Shown one piece after another: positions 16,310 to 24,396 of a stretch of 28,153 nucleotides of DNA. Positions within the stretch are counted from its first letter, which is position 1. Each line of letters begins with the position of its first letter. Origin of the DNA: an uncultured Alphaproteobacteria bacterium. Its GTDB lineage: Bacteria; Pseudomonadota; Alphaproteobacteria; Rhizobiales; Ancalomicrobiaceae. The notes under the pieces are model-generated. The model made no database searches. It had not been told where the DNA came from and saw nothing but the letters and a program-made list of their open reading frames with translations. The stretch lies in assembly GCA_937919435.1 (NCBI GenBank), contig CALFRR010000096.1:1-28153 (forward strand), given 5' to 3'. The translations under genes and the position numbers were made by a program.

Positions 16310-16326
16310 CCCGCTCGCGAAGCGGG
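16310..16326 (-). terminator. Weak hairpin downstream of the lipoprotein gene
   Basis: CCCGCT, a 5-base loop and AGCGGG lie about 40 bases past the lipoprotein stop. The stem is 6 bp and there is no U-tract. Listed as a possible end signal only. Confidence 0.25.
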
Positions 16327-16362
16327 ACGTGGGCGGCCGCGAAGGGCGGATCGCGGAACCGA

Positions 16363-17007
16363 TCAGGACTTCGAGGGCTTCTTCTTCGCCGGGGCCTTGC
16401 CCTTGGTCTTGCCGTCGTGGCCGTCGAAGCCGACCCAGATGGTGGCGTCGTGGCTCTCGGCGACGGTCATCGTCACGTTGGCGTCGACGATCGACCACAG
16501 GCCGGAATAGTCGGGCGCCTGAACCTCGGCATTGGCGGTGGACAGCGCCGAATAGATCACCCTGTCGCCGATCGTCACGGCGACGCGGATGGGCACGCTC
16601 ACCTGACCGGTCGCTCCCTTCGGGCCGGAGAGGACCCGGCCGGCGGCGCCGACGCGGACCCGGAGGCGATCGCCCTCGTAGTCGCAGTCACGCGCGACGC
16701 GCTGGATGTTGGCCTGGAAGGCGACGTGTTCGAAGTCGAGGTTCTTGCCCTTCTCGAAGATCGGCAGGAACTCGGTGCCCTCGCGGATGCCGATCTCGGG
16801 ACAGGCCGGCGTCGCGGCATAGACCGCCGGATCGATCGGCTTGGGGTCGTCGCCCATCACGCCGGAGAGCAGTTTGCCGCCGATGCCTTCGGTGGCGCCG
16901 CAGCCGGACAGCACCAGCGGCAGCAGCAGTGCCGCGGCGAGCGCGACCGGGCGCGGCTTCGCCAGACGTCGCGTCGCAAGACCGAAGACCGAATTCAGCG
17001 CAGCCAT
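16363..17007 (-). CDS. Orphan lipoprotein of unknown function
   Basis: A 214-residue predicted lipoprotein. The N-terminus has a short basic part (TRRLAKPRP), a hydrophobic stretch (VALAAALLLPLVL) and a lipobox L-S-G-C with Cys36, so it is expected to be lipidated and anchored on the periplasmic side. The mature part has a Cys pair (CPEIGIREGTEF near 68 and RDCDYEGDRLRVRV near 107) and a beta-rich C-terminal half (VSVPIRVAVTIGDRVIYS, VTMTVAESHDATIWVGF), ending in a lysine-rich tail (KTKGKAPAKKKPSKS). I do not recognise a named domain. I chose ATG 17007 because it places the signal peptide normally; an ATG at 17079 adds 24 unrelated residues. It has its own transcription unit, convergent with nothing and divergent from ispH. 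Confidence 0.75.
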   Translation of the reverse strand: MAALNSVFGLATRRLAKPRPVALAAALLLPLVLSGCGATEGIGGKLLSGVMGDDPKPIDPAVYAATPACPEIGIREGTEFLPIFEKGKNLDFEHVAFQANIQRVARDCDYEGDRLRVRVGAAGRVLSGPKGATGQVSVPIRVAVTIGDRVIYSALSTANAEVQAPDYSGLWSIVDANVTMTVAESHDATIWVGFDGHDGKTKGKAPAKKKPSKS

Positions 17008-17049
17008 GGGACCCGTCACTCCGTTCCGACCGCCGAAAGGCGCGGCCCT

Positions 17050-17079
17050 TCCATAGCATCGCCTCGGCGAGCCCGCCAA
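17050..17079 (-). promoter_or_regulatory. Possible promoter of the lipoprotein gene
   Basis: On the minus strand TTGGCG (-35, 17074-17079), an 18-base spacer and TATGGA (-10, 17050-17055), about 43 bases before the chosen ATG. Hexamer matches are moderate. It also argues for the ATG at 17007 over the upstream ATG at 17079, which would overlap it. Confidence 0.35.
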
Positions 17080-17124
17080 GGCCGGTCGCGGTCGCGACGA
17101 CGAGAAGATGGGCGGCGAGCATTC

Positions 17125-17153
17125 TTGACTCGCGCCGCCGGCCTCCCTCTATT
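17125..17153 (+). promoter_or_regulatory. Sigma70-like promoter of ispH with overlapping GANTC site
   Basis: TTGACT (-35, 17125-17130), exactly 17 bases, TCTATT (-10, 17148-17153); transcription would start near 17160, about 33 bases before the ispH TTG. The -35 overlaps GACTC (17127-17131), a CcrM target. Confidence 0.6.
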
Positions 17154-17192
17154 CCCTTCCCGACCCGGCCGAAACAGGAGCGACTCTTCCCC

Positions 17193-18158
17193 TTGTCGAG
17201 CCCAGACAGACCCGAACTCGAGATCCTGCTCTGCGCCCCGCGCGGTTTCTGCGCCGGCGTCGACCGGGCGATCCAGATCGTCGAACGGGCGCTCGCCCGG
17301 TTCGGTGCGCCGGTCTATGTGCGCCACGAGATCGTCCACAACCGTTTCGTGGTGGAGAGCCTGAAGGCCAAGGGCGCGGTGTTCGTCGAGGAACTCGACG
17401 AGATCCCGGATCGCTCGCGCCCGGTGGTGTTCTCCGCCCACGGCGTGCCGAAGTCGGTGCCGGAAGCGGCCGAGAACCTCGGTCTGGTGTCGCTCGACGC
17501 CACCTGCCCACTGGTCACCAAGGTGCACCGCGGCGCCGAGAGCCACCACGAGCGCGGCCGCCACGTGCTGCTGGTCGGCCACGCCGGCCATCCGGAGGTG
17601 ATCGGCACGATGGGCCAGCTCCCCGACGGGGCGGTGACCCTGGTCACCTCGGTCGAGGACGCCCGCCGGGTCGAACCGCCGCTCGACGGCGGGCTCGCCT
17701 ACACCACCCAGACGACGCTGTCGCTCGACGACACCGCGGCGATCGTCCGGGTGCTCGGCGAGCGCTTCCCCGAGATCGTCGGCCCGCATCGTCAGGACAT
17801 CTGCTATGCCACCACCAACCGTCAGGAGGCGGTCAAGGCGGTGGCGCCGCGGGTCGAGGCGATGATCGTGGTCGGGGCACCGAACTCGTCGAACTCGCAG
17901 CGGCTGCGCGAAGTGGCCGAGCGCGAGGGCTGCCGGGCGGTACTGCTGCAACGGGCGACCGACATCGACTGGGCCGACTTCGCCGGGATCCGCCGGCTCG
18001 GCATCACCGCGGGCGCCTCGGCGCCGGAGGTGCTGGTCGAAGAGGTGATCGCCGCCTTCGCCGAACGCCACACCGTGACCGTGGAGACGGTGCGCACGGC
18101 GGAGGAAACCGTCGTCTTCGTCCTGCCGCGCGCCCTGCGCGATCCCGCCGGAGCCTGA
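17193..18158 (+). CDS. ispH: 4-hydroxy-3-methylbut-2-enyl diphosphate reductase
   Basis: A 321-residue [4Fe-4S] enzyme that makes IPP and DMAPP in the last step of the MEP isoprenoid pathway. The three cluster cysteines are Cys20 (APRGFCAGVDRAI), Cys105 (DATCPLVTKVH) and Cys204 (QDICYATTNRQ). Substrate-contacting motifs YVRHEIVHNRFVV, SAHGVP, GHAGHPEVIGT (Glu135) and GAPNSSNSQRL are all present. No ATG fits before the conserved LCAPRGFCAG; the TTG at 17193 with AGGAG 12 bases upstream gives a normal-length protein, so TTG is the likely start. The conserved stop lies 5 bases before thrB, and ispH leads a four-gene plus-strand unit. Confidence 0.96.
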   Translation: MSSPDRPELEILLCAPRGFCAGVDRAIQIVERALARFGAPVYVRHEIVHNRFVVESLKAKGAVFVEELDEIPDRSRPVVFSAHGVPKSVPEAAENLGLVSLDATCPLVTKVHRGAESHHERGRHVLLVGHAGHPEVIGTMGQLPDGAVTLVTSVEDARRVEPPLDGGLAYTTQTTLSLDDTAAIVRVLGERFPEIVGPHRQDICYATTNRQEAVKAVAPRVEAMIVVGAPNSSNSQRLREVAEREGCRAVLLQRATDIDWADFAGIRRLGITAGASAPEVLVEEVIAAFAERHTVTVETVRTAEETVVFVLPRALRDPAGA

Positions 18159-18163
18159 TCCCG

Positions 18164-19129
18164 ATGGCCGTCTACACCGAAGTCTCCGACGAGGAGCTGG
18201 CCGCGTTCGTCGCCGGTTACGACATCGGCCGGGTGCTGTCCTGCAAGGGCATCGCCGAGGGCGTCGAGAACTCGAACTTCCTGCTCGCCACCGACGCCGG
18301 CCGTTTCATCCTGACCCTCTACGAGAAGCGGGTCGATCCGAAGGATCTGCCGTTCTTCCTCGGGCTGATGGAGCATCTGGCGCGGGCCGGGCTCGGCTGT
18401 CCGCTGCCGGTCGCCGACCGCTCCGGCACGGCGCTCGGCCGTCTCGCCGGACGTCCGGCGGCGATCGTCACCTTCCTCGACGGTGTCTGGGTCCGCCGGC
18501 CGACCGCCGTCCACTGCGGCGAACTCGGCGCGGCGCTGGCGCGGATGCACCTCGCCGGGCTCGACTTCTCGATCCGCCGGCCGAACGCGCTGACCCTGCC
18601 GTCGTGGCGGCCGCTGTTCGAGCGGTCGAAGGCGCGGGCCGACGAGGTGGCGGCGGGGCTCGCCGAGGACGTCGAGGCAGAACTCGACGTGCTGGAGCGC
18701 AATTGGCCGAGCGATCTGCCGGCCGGAGTGATCCATGCCGATCTGTTCCCCGACAACGTGTTCTTCCTCGGCGAGAAGCTCACCGGGCTGATCGACTTCT
18801 ACTTCGCCTGCGACGACCTGCTCGCCTACGACGTCGCGGTCTGCCTCAATTCGTGGTGCTTCGAGCCGGACGGCTCCTACAACATCACCAAGGGACGCGA
18901 GCTGCTCACCGCCTACGAGACCGTCCGGCCGCTCGGCGCGGCGGAAATCGAGGCGCTGCCGATGCTGTGTCGCGGTTCGGCGGTGCGCTTCCTGCTGACG
19001 AGGCTCTACGACTGGCTGAACGTGCCGCCCGGCGCCCGGGTCACCCCGAAGGATCCGCTCGAGTACCATCGCAAGATGCGGTTCCACCGCTCGATCGCCA
19101 AGCCGACCGGCTACGGGCTCGTGCGATGA
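18164..19129 (+). CDS. thrB: Homoserine kinase, type II (APH/choline-kinase fold)
   Basis: A 321-residue kinase that phosphorylates homoserine to O-phosphohomoserine, the substrate of ThrC (encoded at 22948). It is not the GHMP-type ThrB of enterics but the aminoglycoside-phosphotransferase-like type common in Alphaproteobacteria. Features are the N-terminal GIAEGVENSNFLL loop (about 29-41), FILTLYEKR with the ATP-binding Lys, the catalytic loop VIHADLFPDNVFF (His191, Asp193, Asn198) and metal-binding GLIDFYFA (Asp211). Length and motif spacing are normal. It starts 5 bases after the ispH stop, and its own stop overlaps the rnhA start as ATGA, pointing to translational coupling. Confidence 0.94.
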   Translation: MAVYTEVSDEELAAFVAGYDIGRVLSCKGIAEGVENSNFLLATDAGRFILTLYEKRVDPKDLPFFLGLMEHLARAGLGCPLPVADRSGTALGRLAGRPAAIVTFLDGVWVRRPTAVHCGELGAALARMHLAGLDFSIRRPNALTLPSWRPLFERSKARADEVAAGLAEDVEAELDVLERNWPSDLPAGVIHADLFPDNVFFLGEKLTGLIDFYFACDDLLAYDVAVCLNSWCFEPDGSYNITKGRELLTAYETVRPLGAAEIEALPMLCRGSAVRFLLTRLYDWLNVPPGARVTPKDPLEYHRKMRFHRSIAKPTGYGLVR

Positions 19130-19614
19130 GCGAGACGGAAGCGCGGACCACCGCGGTCGTCGTCCACACCGACGGCGCCTGTTCGGGCAATCCCGGCCCC
19201 GGCGGCTGGGGGGCGATCCTGGAATGGGGCGGCCACGTGCGCGAACTCAACGGCGGCGAGGCGGAGACCACCAACAACCGGATGGAGATGCTCGCCGCGA
19301 TCATGGCGCTGGAGGCCCTGACCCGGCCCTGCGTGGTCGAGATCCACACCGATTCGAGCTACCTGAAGGGCGGCGTGACCGGCTGGATCCACGGCTGGAA
19401 GCGCAACGGCTGGCGGACCGCCGACAAGAAACCGGTGAAGAACGTCGATCTCTGGCAGCGGCTCGACGCCGCCACCGCCCGCCACGACGTCTCCTGGCAC
19501 TGGGTCAAGGGCCATGCCGGCCATCCACTGAACGAGCGGGCCGACGAACTCGCCCGCGAGGGGATGGCGCCGTTCAAACGTTCCGCCCGAGCGGCCGCCG
19601 GGGGCACCCCATGA
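19126..19614 (+). CDS. rnhA: Ribonuclease HI
   Basis: A 162-residue nuclease that cuts RNA in RNA:DNA hybrids (Okazaki primers, R-loops). All catalytic carboxylates are visible: Asp16 in HTDGACSGNPGPGGWGA, Glu54 in TNNRMEMLAAI, Asp76 in IHTDSSYL and Asp140 in NERADELA, together with the WVKGHAGH loop containing the conserved His. A basic handle (GWKRNGWRTADKKPVKN) is present, as in E. coli RNase HI. The ATG overlaps the thrB stop by four bases, and its stop overlaps the next gene's ATG in the same way. The C-terminal ~12 residues are a low-complexity Ala/Arg tail. Confidence 0.97.
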   Translation: MSETEARTTAVVVHTDGACSGNPGPGGWGAILEWGGHVRELNGGEAETTNNRMEMLAAIMALEALTRPCVVEIHTDSSYLKGGVTGWIHGWKRNGWRTADKKPVKNVDLWQRLDAATARHDVSWHWVKGHAGHPLNERADELAREGMAPFKRSARAAAGGTP

Positions 19615-20564
19615 CCCCGCCGGAGAGCGACGGCCCGACCGCCCCGATCCCGGCGCGGCGCATCGCCCTCCTGGTCAATCCGGCCGCCGGCCGCCACGAT
19701 CCCTGGGCGCTCGCCCGGCTCGCCGGCTTCCTCGCCCGCGACGGCGCCGAGGTCGAGACTCTGACCAGCACCGGTCCGGGCGACCTCGCGGCCCGCGTCG
19801 CCGGTCTCGACGTCGATCTCGTCGCGGTCGCCGGCGGCGACGGGACGGTCAACGAGGTGGTCGGTGCCCTCGCCCGACGCCCCGAACCACGGCCGCGGCT
19901 CGTCGTGGTGCCGCAGGGCACCGCCAACGTGCTCGCCCACGAGCATCGCCTGCCGCACTCGGCCCGGGCGATCGCCGCGGCGGTCCGCGCCGGGCGGACC
20001 CGGCCGCTCCATCTCGGCATCGCCGGGGATGCGGACGGCGGCGAGCGGCCGTTCTTCCTGATGGCGTCGGCGGGAATCGATGCGGAGGTGGTCGCGGCGG
20101 TGGAGCGGCGTCGGTTCCGCCCCTGGAAGAAGCTCGCCTTCGTCGTCGCGGCGCTGCGCCTCGGCTTCGCGCGGCGTCCGGCCTTCACGGTCGAGGTGTC
20201 GGTTCCCGGCGAGCCGGAGCCGCGCCGTTTCGACTGCGCGCTGGCGATCGTCGCCAAGGCCGCACACTACGGCGGCCCCTTCGTGCTGACCCGGGCGATG
20301 GCGAGCGATCGGCCGGGACTGCGCTTCGTCGGTCTGGTCGACGGCCGGCCGCGAGCGTTGGCGGCGGCGGTGACGGCACTCGCCCGCGGCCGGCTGGAGA
20401 TCTCGGGCAACGCCGTTTCGCTGCCGGCCGACCGGGTCCGGCTGTCGGCGGCGGGAGGCGCGCGGTCCGCCGTTCAGATCGACGGCGAACCGGCGGGCGC
20501 GACGCCGCTCGACGTCCGGCCCGCCGGGATCGCGCTCGACCTCGTCGTCGCCGACGAGGCGTGA
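19611..20564 (+). CDS. Diacylglycerol kinase-family lipid kinase (DagK_cat)
   Basis: A 317-residue protein of the diacylglycerol/sphingosine kinase superfamily (YegS/DgkB-like). It has IALLVNPAAGRHD (18-30), the nucleotide-binding GGDGTVNEV (75-83) and PQGTANVLA (101-109), and a C-terminal beta-sandwich with FFLMASAGIDAEVV and the QIDGEPAG loop expected to complete the active site. The substrate is probably a lipid or polyisoprenoid alcohol but cannot be fixed by sequence. The ATG overlaps the rnhA stop (ATGA), so it is coupled to rnhA. Convergent with the peroxiredoxin gene across only two bases, so no terminator separates them. Confidence 0.9.
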   Translation: MTPPESDGPTAPIPARRIALLVNPAAGRHDPWALARLAGFLARDGAEVETLTSTGPGDLAARVAGLDVDLVAVAGGDGTVNEVVGALARRPEPRPRLVVVPQGTANVLAHEHRLPHSARAIAAAVRAGRTRPLHLGIAGDADGGERPFFLMASAGIDAEVVAAVERRRFRPWKKLAFVVAALRLGFARRPAFTVEVSVPGEPEPRRFDCALAIVAKAAHYGGPFVLTRAMASDRPGLRFVGLVDGRPRALAAAVTALARGRLEISGNAVSLPADRVRLSAAGGARSAVQIDGEPAGATPLDVRPAGIALDLVVADEA

Positions 20565-20566
20565 CC

Positions 20567-21052
20567 TCAGAGCTTGCCGATCATGCAGGCGGCGCCGGAG
20601 AGTTCGGCGTCGCTCGGCTTCGGCTCGACGTCGAGGGTCTTGACCACCCCGTCCTCGACCAGCATCGACCAGCGCAGCGAGCGGATGCCGAGGCCGCCGG
20701 CGGTGGCGTCGAGGGTCAGGCCGATGGCGGTCGCGAACTTCGCCGAGCCGTCGGCGAGATAGAGGATCTTGCCTTCGCCGCCGGTCGCCTTGGCCCAGGC
20801 GTCCATGACGAAGACGTCGTTGACGGCGACCACCGCGATGGTGTCGACGCCCTTGGCGCGGATCTCGTCGTAATGGGCGAGATAGCCCGGCAGATGGGTC
20901 TTCGAGCAGGTCGGGGTGAAGGCACCGGGCACGGCGAAGAAGACGACCTTCTTGCCGGCGAAGATCTCGTCGGTGCCGATCTCCTTCGGCCCCTCGGCGG
21001 TCATCGTCTTGAAGGTGGCGGCGGGCAGGCGATCACCGATGGCGATGGTCAT
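20567..21052 (-). CDS. Peroxiredoxin, Prx5/hybrid-Prx type
   Basis: A 161-residue thiol peroxidase predicted to reduce hydrogen and organic peroxides in the cytosol. The peroxidatic Cys49 lies in VPGAFTPTCSKTHLPGY, the Prx5 signature. DGSAKFATAIGLTLDATAGGLGIRSLRWSMLVEDGVV is also characteristic of this group. A second Cys near residue 156 (SGAACMIGKL) could resolve the sulfenic acid or be incidental. There is no signal peptide. The start ATG 21052 has GGAG seven bases upstream. It follows the DsbD N-domain gene by 58 bases on the same strand, so a two-gene transcript is likely. Confidence 0.93.
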   Translation of the reverse strand: MTIAIGDRLPAATFKTMTAEGPKEIGTDEIFAGKKVVFFAVPGAFTPTCSKTHLPGYLAHYDEIRAKGVDTIAVVAVNDVFVMDAWAKATGGEGKILYLADGSAKFATAIGLTLDATAGGLGIRSLRWSMLVEDGVVKTLDVEPKPSDAELSGAACMIGKL

Positions 21053-21110
21053 GAAGGTTCTCCGAAAAAGGATTGCGCGGGGGACGCGCGGGGAAGGATA
21101 CGGGGCGAAG

Positions 21111-21977
21111 CTAGGGCAGGATGCCGGAGCCGTCGAGCCCGACGGTCTGCTCGACCGCCGCCGAACCGGCCCGCAGGGTGAAGCGCAGCGGCGCCGTCCG
21201 GAGGTCCGCCTTCGCCGGGGCGCCGTCGAGGGCGAACTCCCAGACCCGGATCCAGGTGCCGGCCGCTCCCTCCGACGGCGGCGGAGCGAAGCGCATCGCC
21301 ATCGTCGGCTGCGGCAGCGCCCAGTCCGGGGTCGGGCCTTCGACCAGCAGATCGACGGCCGCATCGGGCAGCGACGGCGGTTCGCGGACTTCGACCGAAA
21401 CCGACGGCGGCGTGGTGTCGTCGTGGCGACGGATCGAGACGATCCGCGGCGCCGCGGTCGCGGTCGCGGCGACCGGCAGGGCGGCGCGGGCCGCGGCGAG
21501 ACGGGCGGCGGCGGTCGGGTCGGGCGAAGCCGCGGGGTCGAGGGTGGCGGTGAGGTGGGCTTCGAGCGGCACGCAGACCTCGCGGCAGAGGCCGAGGTGG
21601 ACGACGAGATCGAAGTCGACCGGTTTCGCCGGATCGGCGGGGGCGATGTCGATCGGCAGGACCACCGGCTTCGTGTAGCCGATCGAGACCAGCCCCGCCT
21701 CCTCGAAGCGTTCGGGCACCGGAAACCGCACCGTGAAGCCGGCGAGGCCGCGCGACGCCGAGACGTCGAAGACCGGCGGCAGACCGGCGTCGCCCGGCTG
21801 ACGCCAATAGGTCTTCCAACCGGGGGCCAGGGCGATCTCGAGCCCGAGGTCGGGCCGCCCGTCGCGCGATCCGGCGACCACGAGGCGCAGGCTCGCGCCG
21901 GGATCGGTGGCGGCGGCCGGGACGGCCGGCGTGGCGACGGCGAGACCGAGGAGGACGGCAGCGAGGCGGGACCGCAA
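21111..21977 (-). CDS. Exported stand-alone DsbD N-terminal-like domain protein
   Basis: A 288-residue protein with a signal peptide (MRSRLAAVLLGLAVATPAVPAAA). The next ~125 residues match the N-terminal disulfide-relay domain of DsbD-type proteins: ALAPGWKTYWRQPGDAGLPP, VSIGYTKPVVLPI, then L-C-R-E-V-C-V-P with Cys131 and Cys135, the pair expected to carry reducing equivalents. The C-terminal half is beta-rich (RFAPPP, WIRVWEFALDG) with no transmembrane segment. It therefore lacks the membrane and thioredoxin domains of full DsbD and must get electrons from another protein not seen here. It is upstream of, and probably co-transcribed with, the Prx5 gene, and is divergent from yqgE/algH. Confidence 0.85.
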   Translation of the reverse strand: MRSRLAAVLLGLAVATPAVPAAATDPGASLRLVVAGSRDGRPDLGLEIALAPGWKTYWRQPGDAGLPPVFDVSASRGLAGFTVRFPVPERFEEAGLVSIGYTKPVVLPIDIAPADPAKPVDFDLVVHLGLCREVCVPLEAHLTATLDPAASPDPTAAARLAAARAALPVAATATAAPRIVSIRRHDDTTPPSVSVEVREPPSLPDAAVDLLVEGPTPDWALPQPTMAMRFAPPPSEGAAGTWIRVWEFALDGAPAKADLRTAPLRFTLRAGSAAVEQTVGLDGSGILP

Positions 21978-22209
21978 GGCGTTTCTCTCTTCGAGGCGGA
22001 CGGAGGCGGGGAGGATCGGGACGACCCTAGGCCGGGACGGGACGGAAGTCCGTTCACGCCTCGTCGACCCCCGGTCATCTCGCCGTGAGCGGCCGCGAAC
22101 ACCCGGTCGGAGCCCGGCGCACTATGTTCAAACACCGCACCGAGCGCTAGGTTGTCGACGAACGAACGGTCTCGCCGCGGGACGGCGACGGGAGACGAGG
22201 ACGACGAGA

Positions 22210-22815
22210 ATGGGCAAGGCACCCCCGAAGGAGGAAGGCCGCTTCCTGGACGGGCAGATCCTGATCGCCATGCCGGGCATGGAAGACAGGCGGTTCGCCC
22301 GGTCGCTGGTCTATCTCTGCGCCCATTCGTCGGACGGCGCGATGGGCGTCATCCTCAACCAGACCTCGCCGCAGCCGTCCTTCGTCGATCTCCTGGTGCA
22401 GCTCGAGGTGATCCCCGAGCCGGAGCGCATCACCCTGCCGCCGCTCGTCCAGAAGATGCAGGTGCAGACCGGCGGGCCGGTGGAGACCACCCGCGGCTTC
22501 GTCCTGCACTCCTCCGACTGGTTCGCCGAAAACGCCACCCTGCCGATCGACGATCACATCTCGCTGACCACCACGCTGGAGATCCTGAAGGCGATCGCCG
22601 AGGGCCGCGGACCGGAACGGGCGATGCTGGCGCTCGGTTACGCCGGCTGGTCGGCCGGCCAGCTGGAGAGCGAGATCCAGTGGAACGGCTGGCTGCACTG
22701 CGCGGCCGATCCCGATCTGGTGTTCGATTCCGATCTCGACGGCAAGTACGACCGGGCGCTGAAGAAGCTGGGCATCGACATCGGCCTGTTGTCGCGCGAG
22801 GCCGGGCACGGCTGA
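22210..22815 (+). CDS. YqgE/AlgH family protein
   Basis: A 201-residue cytosolic protein of the UPF0301 (YqgE/AlgH) family, whose biochemical role is not settled. Hallmarks visible are FLDGQILIAMPGMEDRRFARSLVYLCAHSSDGAMGVILNQ at the start, VQTGGPVETTRGFVLHSSDW in the middle, and the MLALGYAGWSAGQLESEIQWNGWL block. Length and motif order are typical. I place the start at ATG 22210, with purine-rich GGAGACGAGG upstream; the frame is open further upstream but without family resemblance. Divergent from the DsbD-domain gene across 232 bases of otherwise featureless GC-rich sequence. Confidence 0.93.
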   Translation: MGKAPPKEEGRFLDGQILIAMPGMEDRRFARSLVYLCAHSSDGAMGVILNQTSPQPSFVDLLVQLEVIPEPERITLPPLVQKMQVQTGGPVETTRGFVLHSSDWFAENATLPIDDHISLTTTLEILKAIAEGRGPERAMLALGYAGWSAGQLESEIQWNGWLHCAADPDLVFDSDLDGKYDRALKKLGIDIGLLSREAGHG

Positions 22816-22849
22816 TCCGCCGGACGCGCAGGTCGAACCTTCGCCCTGC

Positions 22850-22878
22850 TTGCGATGCAGGAACACGCGGCCTAGTGT
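22850..22878 (+). promoter_or_regulatory. Possible weak promoter of thrC
   Basis: TTGCGA (22850-22855), 17 bases, TAGTGT (22873-22878), about 70 bases before the thrC start. The hexamers match poorly, so this rests mainly on spacing and position after the yqgE stop. A 5-bp hairpin (CCTGC/GCAGG) overlaps the -35. Confidence 0.25.
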
Positions 22879-22947
22879 CCGCCGACCCCCGTCGCATCCG
22901 AACGTGCGCCGGGCGTGGTTCGATTCCGTCGTCTTCGAGGTAGTGCC

Positions 22948-24345
22948 TTGCGATACGTCTCCACCCGCGGCGAAGCGCCGACTCTCGGTTTCTGCGACGT
23001 GCTGCTCGCCGGGCTCGCCCGCGACGGCGGCCTCTATCTGCCGGAGACCTGGCCGGAACTGACGGCGGCGGAAATCGCCGGGCTGGCCGGGCGGCCGTTC
23101 GCGGACGTCGCCTTCGAGATCGTCTCGCGCTTCGTCGGCGACGCCATCGATCCGGTGGAGCTGAAGGCGATGTGCGACGCCAGCTGGGCGGGCTTCGGCC
23201 ACCCGGCGGTGACGCCGCTGTCGCAGCTCGCCCCGAACCACTTCCTGCTCGAACTCGCGCACGGCCCGACGCTCGCCTTCAAGGACGTCGCGATGCAGTT
23301 CCTCGGGCGGGTGGTCGACCACGCGCTGGCGGCGGCCGGGCGGCGGGCGACGATCGTCGGCGCCACCTCCGGCGACACCGGCGGCGCGGCGATCGAGGCG
23401 TTCCGCGGCCGCGAGCGGGTCGACGTGTTCATCATGTATCCGCACGGCCGGGTCTCCGACGTGCAGCGCCGGCAGATGACCACGGTCGGCGACGCCAACG
23501 TCCATGCGATCGCCGTCGAAGGCACCTTCGACGACACCCAGGCCCTGCTCAAGGGCATGTTCAACCACTTCTCGTTCCGCGACCGGATCTCGCTGACCGG
23601 GGTCAACTCGATCAACTGGGCCCGGGTGGTCGCCCAGGTGGTCTACTACTTCGTCGCCGGCTGTGCGCTCGGGGCGCCGTTCCGGCCGGTGTCGTTCACC
23701 GTGCCGACCGGCAACTTCGGCGACATCTTCGCCGGCTGGGTGGCCGGACGGATGGGGCTGCCGATCGAGAAACTGGTGATCGCCACCAACGTCAACGACA
23801 TCCTCCACCGCACCCTGGAGACCGGGCGCTACGAGACGCGGACGGTGCTGCCGACCACCTCGCCGTCGATGGACATCCAGGTGTCGTCGAACTTCGAACG
23901 GCTGCTCTACGAAGCGACGGGACGCGACGGCGCGGAAGTCGCCCGGCTGATGGCCTCGCTCACCCAGAGCGGCGCCTTCGAGGTGCCGGACGCAGCGCTC
24001 GCGGCGATCCGCGCGCGTTTCGCCTCCGGCCGGGCCGACGAGGCGGAGACCGCGGCGACGATCGCCGAGGTGTTCCGCTCGACCGGCCGGCTGGTCGACC
24101 CGCACACCGCGGTCGGCATCGCGGTGGCGAACCGGTTCCTCGGCGGCGCGCCGATGGTGACCCTGTCGACCGCCGATCCGGCGAAGTTCCCCGACGCGGT
24201 CGAAGCCGCGACCGGAGTCCGGCCGGGACTGCCGGCCCGGCTCTCCGATCTGATGGAACGCGAAGAACACTTCAGCGTGCTTCCGGCCGATCTCGGCGTG
24301 ATCGAAGGCTTCGTCGAGCGCCGGTCGCGCGCGGTCAGGATCTGA
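22948..24345 (+). CDS. thrC: Threonine synthase
   Basis: A 465-residue PLP enzyme that converts O-phosphohomoserine to threonine. The N-terminus MRYVSTRGEAPTLGF is the standard ThrC opening. PLP Lys112 is in LAHGPTLAFKDVAMQFLGR; GATSGDTGGAAIEAF binds the PLP phosphate; FTVPTGNFGDIFAGWVA and TSPSMDIQVSSNFERLL are further family blocks. The start is TTG at 22948, with GAGG seven bases upstream; a GTG 33 bases earlier would add an odd Arg-rich stretch. It is apart from thrB (18164) but completes the same pathway. An M16 peptidase gene follows after 51 bases. Confidence 0.95.
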   Translation: MRYVSTRGEAPTLGFCDVLLAGLARDGGLYLPETWPELTAAEIAGLAGRPFADVAFEIVSRFVGDAIDPVELKAMCDASWAGFGHPAVTPLSQLAPNHFLLELAHGPTLAFKDVAMQFLGRVVDHALAAAGRRATIVGATSGDTGGAAIEAFRGRERVDVFIMYPHGRVSDVQRRQMTTVGDANVHAIAVEGTFDDTQALLKGMFNHFSFRDRISLTGVNSINWARVVAQVVYYFVAGCALGAPFRPVSFTVPTGNFGDIFAGWVAGRMGLPIEKLVIATNVNDILHRTLETGRYETRTVLPTTSPSMDIQVSSNFERLLYEATGRDGAEVARLMASLTQSGAFEVPDAALAAIRARFASGRADEAETAATIAEVFRSTGRLVDPHTAVGIAVANRFLGGAPMVTLSTADPAKFPDAVEAATGVRPGLPARLSDLMEREEHFSVLPADLGVIEGFVERRSRAVRI

Positions 24346-24396
24346 GCGGCGGTGGCCGCGGCGGCACGGGACGCCTTCCCGAAGGACGGAGATGGA

